Shown in pieces: positions 47,154-58,162 of a DNA stretch of 64,000 nt. Made by a program: the position numbers and the translations under genes. The first letter of the stretch is position 1; every line of letters begins with the position of its first letter. This DNA comes from Austropuccinia psidii (taxonomy: Eukaryota; Basidiomycota; Pucciniomycetes; Pucciniales; Sphaerophragmiaceae). The stretch covers positions 10,907,105-10,971,104 of the forward strand of contig JALGQZ010000013.1 in NCBI GenBank assembly GCA_023105745.1. Reading direction: 5' to 3'. The notes below the pieces were generated by a model. It had not been told where the DNA came from. It was given only the letters and a program-made list of their open reading frames with translations, and did no database searches.

Positions 47154-50100
47154 TTACTTTGTAATATTGGTGTTTCTAGTGTGTCTGAATCTTCTCAGGA
47201 GTTTGGTAGCTTCTGGTATATCTTTTTCTTCTAACCATTCATCTTCACAAGTTGGGTCACTGTACCTAACAAGGTATTCCCTTACTTTCTTGGTTCTTAA
47301 TTTCCTTTCTTTAAGAACTTTGGTTATTTTCTTAGTACCAGATGTCTCAATAGGAGGTATAACTTGGGGAACCTTATTCCTCAAGGGAAATTTCTCAGCA
47401 TCACTAGATTTATATGGTTTTATCAAGCTCACTGGAAATGTAGGATGCTTATTGCTAAGCTCTTCAGATAACTCTACTGCAACAGCATTTTCTCCATGGA
47501 GGGCTTTAATCACAAAAGGTCCTGCAAAGGAGTCTTTCAACTTTTTACATCCTTTGATGTTATTGAAGTTAGTGGTGGATACAAGAACTAGGTCCCCCAC
47601 TTTGAAATCTGGAGTTGCATGTGATTTATCCCATTTGTCTTTAGCATATGCAAAAGAGTCCTCCATGCATCTCACTGCATGCCTTCTAGCTTTGTCTAGC
47701 ATTCCTTTGAAGCTAGCAGCTGTGGGATGTATTTCAATTAAGTCTTTCCTCAAGGAATCTTGGGGTAACTTGGGGTTCCATCCTTTTTCTAGAATAGCAG
47801 GAGTCTGATTGGTACTGGCATGGATTGATGTTTTATATGCCAATTCCAGTGCTGGCAACAGAGTACACCAATCATGGGTAAATCCATCACAATCTTTGAA
47901 TTCAAGGCCATATGCACAAAATCTTCTTACCATGTCCTCTAAGGTTTGGATCATTCTTTCAGCCAGGCCATCAGTTTGTGGGTGGTAGGCTGTAGAAAAA
48001 GACAGTTTAGTGCCAAATAATTGGTGAAGATTTGTCCATAGTGCTGAAGTGAATTTGGGATCTCTATCACTAATGATATTTGTAAATATCCCAGTCCATG
48101 ACACTACTCTATTCCATATCAGAAGAGCTGTATCCATGGCTGTATCATCTTTGTGACATGGTAAAAAGATTGGAGTTTTACTGAATCTGTCCACAATTAC
48201 TAGGCAAGCATTATAGCTTCTGTCACCTCCTGGTGGTAGGCCAGTTACCCAATCCATATGGATAATTTCCCAAGGTCTGCTTGGTTCTTGGATTTTCATC
48301 ATATTTCCAAGTCTTTTGCCAGTGGATTTATTTGCCTTTTGGCATCTGTCACAGGTTTTGCAATACTCTGCAACATCTTTCTGCCACATTGGCCACCATA
48401 TGCAGGTCTTCACTTTCTCTCTTGTTCTGTCTTCAGAAAGATGTCCTGAAAAGGGACTATCATGGCATTCCTTCAGTACAAGATTGATTAGTGACCTGTC
48501 CACAACTGTCATAACACATGTGTGTTTTGTTCTGTGGTAGATTATACCATCTAGTAGGTGAAATCTTCCTTCATCATAAGATTTTTTCCAGACTTCATCC
48601 AAGGCATGTGTAAGAGAGTTGTCCTTACAGTCCTTGTTAAGTAATTGGCATAAGATGCTACAATTCTTATCTTGGGTGTAACTGTTTCTGACTTCTTCAA
48701 AGAAGGTGGTGTTTAAGTCTGTAACACTTATCCCTTCTATTAGAATTTGTGGGGAGGCTTCTTCTGGTACATAAGCAGGATTATCAATATCATTTGGTAA
48801 TGGCCATCTGCTTAGTCCATCTGCATTTTTATGAATATTGCCATCTTTGTGAACAATAGTCATATTGCCCCTATATTCTTGTATGGCTATTTGCCATCTA
48901 AGCATATGTCTGTTGGGTGTTTTCATGTTCAGAAGTGATTTAACAGCGGTACAATCTGTTATTACTTCAAAGACACATCCTTCTAGAAAGTAATTTAGCT
49001 TTTCTAGAGCCCAAACAAGGCATAAACACTCCATCTGACTTGCTCCATATCTGGCTTCAGTTGGTTTGATTTGCCTAGATATGAAACATATGGGTCCTTC
49101 TACAGGTTTATCATTTATGATCTGAACTTGGTGAAGTGCAGCACCTAGCCCATCTCCTGATGCATCAATATAAAGCTTAAAGGGCAGCTTAAAGTCTGGC
49201 ATCAGTAAGAGTGGAGCAGTGGTCAAGGCTTGTCTCAAGGATTCAAAGGCTTTTACTCTGTCAACTGTCATTTCAAAGACTGTGTCTTTGTCACATAGCT
49301 TATAAAGAGGTCTTGCTATGGATGCAAAATCTTTAATGTGTTGCCTGTAATACCCTGCAAAACCCAAAAATGATTGAATTTCTTTTTTGTTTTGAGGCAT
49401 GGGTTTAAGCAGTACTGCTGCAACTTTGTTTTTGTCAATTCCAAGAGATAAACCAGATACTACATGCCCTAGTGCTTTAAGCTCTTTAAATCCAAAATGG
49501 CATTTCTTTAAAGAAATTTTCATATTGACAGATTGAATTTTTGTCAAAACCCTGGACAATCTGTACATATGTTCTTCCCAAGTTTTGGAGCAGACTATAA
49601 TGTCATCAATGTAAATGATTAACCATCCTTCTGAAAGTTCTTCAGGGAAGATTTCATTCATCATTCTCTGGAAGTGTGAAGGTGCATTTTTGATACCAAA
49701 AGGCATTCTTAAATATTCATAAACTCCACAATGAACAATGATTCTCAAATACTTTCTTGCTCTTGGTGTTACCACATTCTGATGAAATCCCTTAAGAGCA
49801 TCCATAGTGCTTATATATACTGCTTGAGATATTTGAGTGAGGGCAATCTGGATCTTTGGAATTGGGTATCTGTCTGGAACAGTATAAGTGTTCAGAGCTC
49901 TAAAGTCCCCAACCATTCTAGATTTTCCATTATGCCAAGCCACTATGACTGGTGTAGTTATTTCTACTTCTTCATTGTGGCCTACTTTTCTTATTACACC
50001 AAGGTCTAAAAGTTCTTTAATATGGCTTTCTAGTGCTTCTCTTGATTTTGGACTTGCTGGATATGCAGGTCTTCTTAAGAGTGGTGGATAAGGTCTCTCA

Positions 50101-52250
50101 ATATTAAGAATAATATCAATTTCATGACCAATAATTGCCCCTAGGGGTTCTTTATCTGAGGCAAATGCTTCTTTATGGTCATATAAAAGAGAAAAGAGTT
50201 CATTTTCTTGTTTATCACTCAAATGAAGGCTTATTTCAGCTTCATTTAAGTGTTCAGACTTGAATTTCTCTAACTCTAAGTTGACTGGTGATACTTTGTT
50301 TACTGTAATTTGTCTTTTAAATGGTAAAAAGGCAAATTTTTGGCGCTTATTGTCTCCAATAGTAAAGTATCTGTCTTTGTTGTTGTGTAAATCTATGCCA
50401 TACATGATTAAATAATCATTTCCCAATATGAAATGGGTACTAGAACAATTTTCCATAACAACAAATTCAACAGTGATTCTTAAATTTCCATTGATATGTG
50501 GAAATATGACACTAGTCTCAAATATTCCCAATGCTTTCATTGGGTTACTTGCACTATTGCATTTTATGCCATCAATTGGCAATAATTGATCTTCAAAGTT
50601 TGGTACACAAGTTTTAAGAAAAGATTTACCAACACAAGAGCAGAAGGCTCCTGGGTCAAGCAAAAGTTTAGTGGGTTTGTTGTCAATCACCACTTCTGTT
50701 ATACAGGAGTTACCAGCTGTATAACCTTTTCCTCTGTTTGGTTTGGTTTTCATGAGTTGTGCATCTTGGATTTTTGATAAATCAAGTTGATCATTGCTTA
50801 ATTGTGGCAAGTGGGAATAAGATTCCATGATGTCAAAAGTGGCATTGATATTTTCTATATCTTTTGAAGATTCAGAAAATATGGATGACTTGTCATCTGA
50901 ATTTTCTTCAATTATGTCATCTTTTTCAACATCAGGTTCTTTCTCCACATCAATTTCATTGATTTTCCCTCTCTTTGGACATGTATTGGCTAAATGAGTG
51001 GTGCTTTGGCAAATATGGCACTTTCTGACTGTATCTGCAGACTTATTTTTAATATTATTAGAGTTTTCTTTGGGGTTTTTGTCCACAGAATCCTTCCAAG
51101 GTGTATTAAACCTTGTTTTGAGATTCACCCTACTGGAACCAATTCTGGTTCTTGTGGTTACTTCCTCTAATATATTGATAATGTCTTCTGCTGAAGATTG
51201 TTCAGTAGTCCTGCTCTTGACAGCATGCTCTAAGTCACCTCCACATTGTCTTAGAATTTTTCTATGAATCATAAATTCTGACATGTCAGGGTATAATGCT
51301 GTTAACCTGTCCTTTTGTTGACAAAACCATGGCAAGGCTTTGTCTTTATCAGCATTAAATTTGGCGGATTCAAAGGCTGTTTCAACTTTAAACCTCCATG
51401 CATAATTGGCCCATTTGTTGACAATTTGGGTTTTCCACCAAGTCCAACTCTGGTGTCCATGTGCTTGTCTTAATTTGATATACCATCTGTGAGCTGATTT
51501 GGTAAACAAGGTGTTAAACCTGGCTGTCACCAATCTGTCTGGTAATTCAAAATCTTCTTTTATCATGTCAATACCTCTGATAAATTCCATATGGTCATAT
51601 TCTCCTTCACCACTGAAGTGAGGCCATTCCTTAAGTTTTGGAACTTCTTTTAATAGTGCTTGGCCCATTGATGGTTCCAAGTTATGAAAAGAGGTAGAAA
51701 ACTCATCTTTTAACTGTGAATTTTCTCCATCCAATACTTGTGGATTGGGAATTCTTGCACCCTCATTCTGGTTCAGAGGTGTAGACATCCTTGGTAAGGT
51801 GTTTAGCAGTTGCTCAATATCATTCATTTTACTGTTGTTACACCTTTGAGAATTTTTCAACTCATGTTGTAAGCTTTGTATAGAGTTTATGACATTCTTT
51901 TTATGTTCATCTTCTTTATATGTAAGCTCATTCCATAACTCTGTTTGTCTAGTATTATCAGATATAACTTCATTCAATTTCATTGTTAATTTTGATATTT
52001 CCTCTTTTGAGGTATCAAAATCCTTTTTCAAGGCAATTGTATTTGTCTTTACTTCAGCAAATTCTTTTGAAACATAATCCAGAGTCTTTTTATTGTCCTC
52101 TTTGATAGTACTAATGGCATGTTTTATTCTTGTCTCAATTATGTCATCAATATTGAGTTTAGAATATTTTTCTGTTAATTCTTTAATAATTGCAGATTGT
52201 TCATTTATCTTAATGCCAAAAGAAGTATCATTATTGGAAGTTTTAATTGT
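47154..52250 (-). CDS. Pol polyprotein of unit 2
   Basis: Same domain order and catalytic residues as the unit 1 polyprotein, offset by exactly 8240 bp: CCHC knuckle, DPGA protease, YIDD reverse transcriptase, RNase H, D-D-35-E integrase and chromodomain. Only two residue differences from unit 1 are visible, both single-base (C/T at 39062/47302 and at 39399/47639). The same in-frame UGA (52251-52253) lies upstream. Two copies with an identical interruption imply that the mutation came before the doubling. Confidence 0.93.
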   Translation of the reverse strand, partial: TIKTSNNDTSFGIKINEQSAIIKELTEKYSKLNIDDIIETRIKHAISTIKEDNKKTLDYVSKEFAEVKTNTIALKKDFDTSKEEISKLTMKLNEVISDNTRQTELWNELTYKEDEHKKNVINSIQSLQHELKNSQRCNNSKMNDIEQLLNTLPRMSTPLNQNEGARIPNPQVLDGENSQLKDEFSTSFHNLEPSMGQALLKEVPKLKEWPHFSGEGEYDHMEFIRGIDMIKEDFELPDRLVTARFNTLFTKSAHRWYIKLRQAHGHQSWTWWKTQIVNKWANYAWRFKVETAFESAKFNADKDKALPWFCQQKDRLTALYPDMSEFMIHRKILRQCGGDLEHAVKSRTTEQSSAEDIINILEEVTTRTRIGSSRVNLKTRFNTPWKDSVDKNPKENSNNIKNKSADTVRKCHICQSTTHLANTCPKRGKINEIDVEKEPDVEKDDIIEENSDDKSSIFSESSKDIENINATFDIMESYSHLPQLSNDQLDLSKIQDAQLMKTKPNRGKGYTAGNSCITEVVIDNKPTKLLLDPGAFCSCVGKSFLKTCVPNFEDQLLPIDGIKCNSASNPMKALGIFETSVIFPHINGNLRITVEFVVMENCSSTHFILGNDYLIMYGIDLHNNKDRYFTIGDNKRQKFAFLPFKRQITVNKVSPVNLELEKFKSEHLNEAEISLHLSDKQENELFSLLYDHKEAFASDKEPLGAIIGHEIDIILNIERPYPPLLRRPAYPASPKSREALESHIKELLDLGVIRKVGHNEEVEITTPVIVAWHNGKSRMVGDFRALNTYTVPDRYPIPKIQIALTQISQAVYISTMDALKGFHQNVVTPRARKYLRIIVHCGVYEYLRMPFGIKNAPSHFQRMMNEIFPEELSEGWLIIYIDDIIVCSKTWEEHMYRLSRVLTKIQSVNMKISLKKCHFGFKELKALGHVVSGLSLGIDKNKVAAVLLKPMPQNKKEIQSFLGFAGYYRQHIKDFASIARPLYKLCDKDTVFEMTVDRVKAFESLRQALTTAPLLLMPDFKLPFKLYIDASGDGLGAALHQVQIINDKPVEGPICFISRQIKPTEARYGASQMECLCLVWALEKLNYFLEGCVFEVITDCTAVKSLLNMKTPNRHMLRWQIAIQEYRGNMTIVHKDGNIHKNADGLSRWPLPNDIDNPAYVPEEASPQILIEGISVTDLNTTFFEEVRNSYTQDKNCSILCQLLNKDCKDNSLTHALDEVWKKSYDEGRFHLLDGIIYHRTKHTCVMTVVDRSLINLVLKECHDSPFSGHLSEDRTREKVKTCIWWPMWQKDVAEYCKTCDRCQKANKSTGKRLGNMMKIQEPSRPWEIIHMDWVTGLPPGGDRSYNACLVIVDRFSKTPIFLPCHKDDTAMDTALLIWNRVVSWTGIFTNIISDRDPKFTSALWTNLHQLFGTKLSFSTAYHPQTDGLAERMIQTLEDMVRRFCAYGLEFKDCDGFTHDWCTLLPALELAYKTSIHASTNQTPAILEKGWNPKLPQDSLRKDLIEIHPTAASFKGMLDKARRHAVRCMEDSFAYAKDKWDKSHATPDFKVGDLVLVSTTNFNNIKGCKKLKDSFAGPFVIKALHGENAVAVELSEELSNKHPTFPVSLIKPYKSSDAEKFPLRNKVPQVIPPIETSGTKKITKVLKERKLRTKKVREYLVRYSDPTCEDEWLEEKDIPEATKLLRRFRHTRNTNITK

Positions 52251-52253
52251 TCA
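52251..52253 (-). other. In-frame UGA interrupting the polyprotein, unit 2
   Basis: Identical to the UGA of unit 1 and in the same sequence context (TTA TGA ACA). Confidence 0.8.
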
Positions 52254-52414
52254 TAAAACCTTTTCAAAACACATACGTGTTTCATTGATTTGGCACAGGC
52301 TCAAGTTGTTTGTTTTAATGTTGTTACAAATGGATTCATTTTTATCAGAAAGATGTTTTTTCACGTCATTTATAGCATCATACAACTCTGGGATGGAATC
52401 AAATATATCAGAAA

Positions 52415-53301
52415 TCATTTCTGGAACTTTAATCTGGCTTTCTCCTTCTTTTGTAATTCCATCATGGTTCTGGCCATCTGAAATACATTTTCCATGGCAT
52501 CCTGTTGAATCTTTGGGATCCTGTAGCCCTGGCTGTAAGGTTTTGGAGCTTGTGCCTTCCCTTTGCCCTTGTTTGGAGGTTGTGGCTGCTTTTTCACGTT
52601 GGAAGTGCTGCTGCTGGCCACTGGGGCTGTTTTTGGCACTGGTTTTGGTGGTGGAGGGTTGTTTTTCCTCCATTCCAGTGTCAAAAGCATCATGTTTTTC
52701 TTCTCCATCAATGGATGCCATCCATTGAGCAATTTGCAAGTGTTGGGATGGCCCAAGAATTTTCTTACTGTCAGGTAAGAATTCATGCAATTCTTCCACA
52801 GGTCTGCAAGGATCTGGTACTCTTTGAATTGAAGTGCATTGTTGTATGCACTGTGGCTGGCTTTGTATATGTCCACAGAGGCTTGTTGTGGCGGTGTCAG
52901 CTCTTTTTGAAGGTAAAATAGTATTATCAGCTTCAGAATGACCCAATTTAGTTGTTTGGAAGTCATCAACTGACCCTTTTCCTTCTGTACCTGATTGGCC
53001 TCTGCCATAATCACGTCTATTACCTTTTTGGGAGCTGCTTGAGGGGTTGTAGCTGGCTCCTGACCTGGTTGAAGGCATAATTATGGTTAAAAAGGCTTAA
53101 AATAGCATTTTTACGTCAAAAACTTACTATTGGCCAAATCTTTAGCTTTCTGAAGGGTATTACTTATGTCCAAGTTAATTAATTCAGAAGATATTGGTTC
53201 AGGTTGGTTATTTTGAGTCACAATAACAGTACTGGCAGGGATAATGCTGGTTACTGTTGAGGCTGTTTCAATGTTTTCTTGTCTAACCACGTTGTCAGAC
53301 A
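52415..53301 (-). CDS. Gag of unit 2, spliced
   Basis: Copy of the unit 1 gag: exon 1 53301-53128, intron 53065-53127 (GTAAGT...CAG), exon 2 53064-52415. It carries the same 24-bp in-frame deletion in exon 1 relative to the left-edge copy and the old copy, which both keep a second AACAGT repeat and the bases between. Confidence 0.65.
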
Positions 53302-53509
53302 CTAAAATTAATGAAAAAGCCAATTAATTAAGTAAAAAAAGATTATTTCAAAAAAAGAAATAAAAATTAAAGCCTCACTTATAATATGGAAAAAAAAATA
53401 TTTTTTATTGATTTTTTGAATTATAAGTATTTTTTATATGTTTTTTTTAAATTTTTCAATATAAGAAAAAGATTAAAAAAGAGTAAAAAAAATATGTCAC
53501 AGGTAAAAT

Positions 53510-53527
53510 ATCACGGCTGGGCCCCCA
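53510..53527 (-). other. Primer-binding site, unit 2
   Basis: TGGGGGCCCAGCCGTGAT on the minus strand, next to LTR 3. Confidence 0.65.
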
Positions 53528-53529
53528 AA

Positions 53530-55369
53530 TGTAAGGTGTGGATATGAAACTTTGATTAAAAATCAAGTACTTTTCCTGTCCTCAAAATTTGTATAAGGTA
53601 AAATTCAATTAAAAATAGTAAGAAATATTATTTTTAAGAGAAAACACGCCAATTTTATTGTTTATAACTTTATTAGTATAAAACAATATTATTATAAAAA
53701 TTTATTGTTTTACCAACAATAAAAATTTATCCAAAAAATACTCTACAAGAGATATTTTAAGGCTACAAAAGAAATTTCTTCAAGAGCAATTTCAATTGGA
53801 ATTAATTGAGCAAAGAACTGCAAGCAATTAATTAAAGAACAAAGTCTTTAAAAAGAATATTAAAGAGAAAACACGCCCAAAAGTGACCAGAGTGAATTTG
53901 GAAACAAAGTGACAAAGTTAACAGTGATGAAAGATGCTTTAATTCACTTATGGGGTGGTTCAGGGGTAAAAATGATTATAAGAGTTACAAACAATGATTA
54001 TAATGATTTTTTCACGTGGTTAAAAGGTTCAAAATGATTTAAAAAGGGTGGTTGGAATCTTTTATTGATTGGTTTAACAGTTTTAAACTAATTAATAAAA
54101 GGAAAAGATTCTAACATGAAGAGAAAAGTGGGGCAAAGAAGACATTCTTTTATAGCCATCAATTCTCTTACTCCAAAAGTAAAATTTACTCTTGTCAGTC
54201 GTGAAAAACAGTCTGACAACAGAAAAGCCAATTATGGCATCATTGAACCCTGGTTTAGACCAAAAAAGGGCTGGTTTAAGCCATTTTTAGCCATTTTTAG
54301 CCATTTTAGACCCTTAAATCAGCCATTACTATAGCAATACCAGGCCTAGAGCCTTCAAAACACGTCAGAATGTGTGTCAGAGGCGTAGGAACCAGTTAAA
54401 ACTGTTTTTACTATGATTGTTTTATCTTAAGGGTAGTTTTACCCTCTTGGCAACAGCTAAAACTACCCCAGTTGGTATCAAAACCTCATCATCAATTGAG
54501 TCCACAGACCCTGTAACTCAATTCCAGGCCAAAAGTGATGAACTTTTGCGTGAATTTTGACATCCCACGCCTGTCAGCAAGGATTTTGGGGGTCTAGCTC
54601 CCCCTTAGAGCTGGAGTTCCTTTTCCCCCCCAAATTTAATCTTTCCAATTTATTTTTCCTTTAATTCCTCATCATGTATTATACTTATAATTTACATATG
54701 TAATTCAATTCAATTGTACAGTACAATACAGTAATAATTGACACCTCATATGTAAATTAAAGTTCACTTATGTAATACACGCGCACATTTTGACATTTCA
54801 ATTGAATTCAATTGAAAATACTTCAATTCCTCATAACTTCTAAACTAAACACAACACCTCAATTTTAACACAAAATTTGATGGTTAACACCACATGTGGT
54901 GTGAATTAAATTAAAGTTTTGAGGATTTTCAACTTTTGTATTGAAAATACTAAAAACTTAATTTAAGCTTATTTAGAGTTGAGTTACAAGAATTTCACTC
55001 AGAGGTGACCCCACCTGATTTTTTATGAGGAATCCAATGGTGAAATAAATTTTATGTGTTTATTTATTGGATAAAAAGTTATGATAATTTTTATATAACT
55101 TTTTTCCAAATTTATTTATTTTTTCACAATTTTGTTAAAATTTTATTTTTACTTAATTTTTTCAAGTATAAAAGTAATTTTATACTTACAAAATTTAATG
55201 TATTTTTTTATTTTTAAATTGTAATTAATTTTTTATTTTTAATATAATTTTATATTTATATTTTGATTTTTATTTTAATAATATAAATAAATTTATTTTA
55301 TTTATATTAATATGCTATTTTTTATATTTGTGGTCTTTTGGGTATATGAAATTACCTCTAAGGCTCACA
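53530..55369 (-). repeat. LTR 3 of composite (5'-most), 1840 bp
   Basis: TGTAAGG...GGCTCACA. Private base G at 54389. TATA box at 54147-54154 on the minus strand. As the outermost 5' LTR it would drive transcription of the whole composite. Confidence 0.95.
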
Positions 55370-55374
55370 AGTTG
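55370..55374. repeat. Target-site duplication, right (AGTTG)
   Basis: Identical to 37045-37049. Confidence 0.95.
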
Positions 55375-55590
55375 AGATATTGAATTAAATGTATCCAAAA
55401 ATGTCACAAAAGATGGTGCACACGGAAATACTTAAACAATTTGGAGGAGAACTGGTACTGTGGTATACCATGACAGTTCAGCTGAATAAATTTTTTATTT
55501 TTATGGTAATTATTTATATAAAAGAGGATATCAATAGTATGAAATCACCTTTGAGGAAAAGTAACAGTAAAATAAACATGGAATAACACA
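55375..55590 (+). pseudogene. Decayed family C gag, right part
   Basis: Continuation of the gag split by the composite: MYPKMSQKMVHTEILKQFGG aligns with [20 protein letters not shown] of family A. Similarity fades after about 55590 and no pol follows, so the family C element is truncated here. Confidence 0.8.
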
Positions 55591-55854
55591 AATGATATAT
55601 TCATTAAGGAAAATTGACCACATATTTGCTCTTCCAGTGTCACCCCACTGCACTATCCAACACATAATTGTGATGGACAGTACCCAAATCAAAGACATTT
55701 TTCAATTTTCTATGTAAATAATTTTTCAATATAATTTTTTTAATATGCTTAAATATAAGCAATTGGGTGATTAATATAATCAGAGTCACAATGAGGATGC
55801 CAATTAATAAAGAGCAGAGTTGTAGGCATCATAGGGGACATAGAAGGTTCAAGG
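55591..55854. other. Spacer between family C remnant and family D LTR
   Basis: About 260 bp with no recognisable gene. It ends CAAGG, a possible target duplication for family D. Confidence 0.35.
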
Positions 55855-57788
55855 TGTGGAACAAAACACTTTTGAAGTATCAATTTTGGGAAGCTTCATG
55901 TATTTTTGCTGTTATGAAACACCCAAAGAGAGGATAAGCATCATTGAGTTCCTTTAGACAATTAAATGATTAATTTTTGAAGACTGAAATAATTTATTGT
56001 TGAATTGGAAAGGCCATATTACATTGACTTTTCTGTGAATGTAACCCCCAAAGTTCTGATTGAAGCTGCAGAGATGAAGAGTGGGACTGAATTTTGAAAG
56101 GAATATAAAAGATTTAGGAATTTTCAGGAAGAATACAGGTAATACAGGTAATATAGGTCAATGAGTAATACAGGAAGCCAGAAAACTATAATACAGGAAA
56201 ATCAGCTGACAGATTAGTAATCAATTGGGTAATACATGGAGATAAGGGTTCCAGGGCCAGAAATTAAGGTTTAACTGTATTACACAGCCACATGTCACAT
56301 GTAAATGGGAGAGATAAGAATGAATGGATCTGATTGGTCAGAAACACGTCACGTCATTAGGAAAAGTCAAGTGAAGCAATCTGATTGGTCAGAAATCCAG
56401 ACGCGTGTCACGTCACAACATGTTGCCCTGAAAATCCACAATTAAAGTTTGCACAGCTTTTCACAGCCACCAGAGGCTGAAAATTTCTAAGTCCCCTCTT
56501 TTTTGCACTCCTATGGAGGGCCCCACGGATATAAATAGAGGCCCTCTCTCCCACTTTTTCCCTTTTCCCCATCTAGAAATTGTAAATTCAATTTATTTTT
56601 TCTGATCCCTCTTCTAGGAGGTATACTAGAAAAGTTTGATAAATTAAGCCTAGTAACTGAGGTTCATTGTTGACATAGATCAAGAGAACCAATAAGGTGA
56701 AAAGACTTTAATTCATCCCTTACTAGCAGGTAGACTAGTGCCTTATTTAATTAGGATCTTAAAGCTTGAAGCTTATGAACAAGGCATCTCTGGAGTTTAG
56801 TGTTTAAATCCTTAAAAGTAATTTTTGGAGAGTTTTAAAATAAAACCATCAAACCAAAGTAATTTTGTAGGCTTTCAAATAAAACCTAACCATTATAATT
56901 AGTTTTGGGCTAGTTTTTGTTGAAAACTTCCTCAAAGAGAGTAATTTTGCTTGTTTTAAAACAAAACCTGCACAACCAAAGTAATTATACTACTTTTAAA
57001 ATAAAAGTGGATTTGTATTTATTGGGTAATCCCTAATAAATTATCATCAAGGAACAAAATAAAATTAAATACTTTAGTGTTTAGTTAAGATTAATATTAA
57101 ACCTAAAGCAAATAGCTAGTATCATTATCAAAAAAAAACCAGAAGAGATCATATAATCTATTATTAAATCAAAACACAAAACATAACACTAAACTACCCA
57201 TATTATACTAAATTATTAACAATTATTAGAGTATTATCCCATCCATCACATCACAAAGGGATTGAAAAATATTTTTATCCTTTTCAAGTTTATTATTTCA
57301 GAGAATTGAAGATTGCTGTTATCCTAGCTGTTAGTTTCTATATCTATCCAAGAATTATCAAGAATAGAATATTTTTGTGGTTTTGTATTAGAAGATAGTG
57401 TTTCCTGTTATTTTATTTATTTATTTTAGTCATTATATTATTTTATATATTGTTGTACTATCATCTGGTGGAATGCACTCAGCCTGCTGAAAGTTTTAAA
57501 AAGAATTTATTTGTTAAGGTTTTAAATAACCATTGTTTTGAGTAGAGAAAAGTCTGATTAGAGATTGTTGAGTCTAATATTTTCTGATCAAGCCACTATC
57601 AATAATAAAATTGATTTGGTGAACTAAGTAAAGATAACTTAGCATATTAGGAAGGGCAGTCTAGATTATTCTAGCACACGAGCAGAGCAAGGGTTACAAG
57701 TCTCAAACAGCAATTCAAAACTGTTTTCTTGTAATTTTCCCTTCCAGGTACTGCCTCATTTTATCCCACATGCAGAGGAGTTCCCACA
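55855..57788 (+). repeat. 5' LTR of family D (start inferred)
   Basis: The right end TTCCCACA (57788) is set by the adjacent primer site. The left end TGTGGAAC (55855) is chosen as its near inverted match. It contains a 9-bp repeat AATACAGGT x3 (56132-56158), a duplicated CCAAT/CRE-like module, a TATA box (56530-56537) and four imperfect roughly 42-bp AAAGTAATTTT-type repeats (about 56815-57009). No second LTR lies within the window. Confidence 0.55.
56328..56537 (+). promoter_or_regulatory. Family D LTR promoter: two CCAAT/CRE-like modules plus TATA box
   Basis: ATCTGATTGGTCAGAAA occurs at 56328 and 56379. Each copy is followed by CACGTCACGTCA (56345-56356) or GTGTCACGTCAC (56405-56416). 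ATTGG is an inverted CCAAT box and ACGTCA a bZIP/CRE-type half site. TATAAATA follows at 56530, about 115 bp downstream. This is a plausible activator-responsive promoter; binding factors are inference. Confidence 0.6.
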
Positions 57789-57790
57789 TC

Positions 57791-57808
57791 TGGTGTCCCA
57801 ACAGTGGC
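57791..57808 (+). other. Primer-binding site, family D
   Basis: TGGTGTCCCAACAGTGGC, two bases after the LTR. It differs from the site used by families A and C, so a different tRNA primer is implied. Confidence 0.55.
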
Positions 57809-58162
57809 ATGTCAGATTGGAATACCCTTAACATCTCTTTAGCTTGATCTCAAAACAATAAAATTAACAAAATAAATATCTTTTAAAAACTGGAATCAAC
57901 CAATCAAAAATCTTCATATCATAATTCACCATCATCTCATCAATCATCATCATCCTCATATCATTATTATTATCCACTTAAAAACTCAACACCATCAGCA
58001 CAAGAATCTCAAGTAGAATATAGTGAGCTTATCCCAACACCAAGAACAGAAGAAAAGGAAAAGGAGAAGATAAGGAAGTTCTTCTTTAATCTCATTCAAG
58101 AATCAAAAAAAGGAATAAATAAATCAAAGGAGTCAGGAGGGAGTATTTATAAAGTAGAGACC

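Larger units (their letters stand above)
37050..55369 (-). mobile_element. Tandem composite of family A: LTR-internal-LTR-internal-LTR
   Basis: An 18,320-bp unit consisting exactly of three 1840-bp LTRs and two 6400-bp internal regions with a repeat period of 8240 bp and no length differences. It is flanked by one perfect 5-bp target duplication (AGTTG), so it behaves as a single insertion. Without it the family C gag reads on across the junction (WFLKQV then EILN and MYPKM, against [16 protein letters not shown] in family A). I see four single-base differences among the three LTRs and two amino-acid differences between the two polyproteins, so it is very young. Likely origin: unequal recombination between LTRs, or integration of a linked cDNA. 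Confidence 0.93.
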
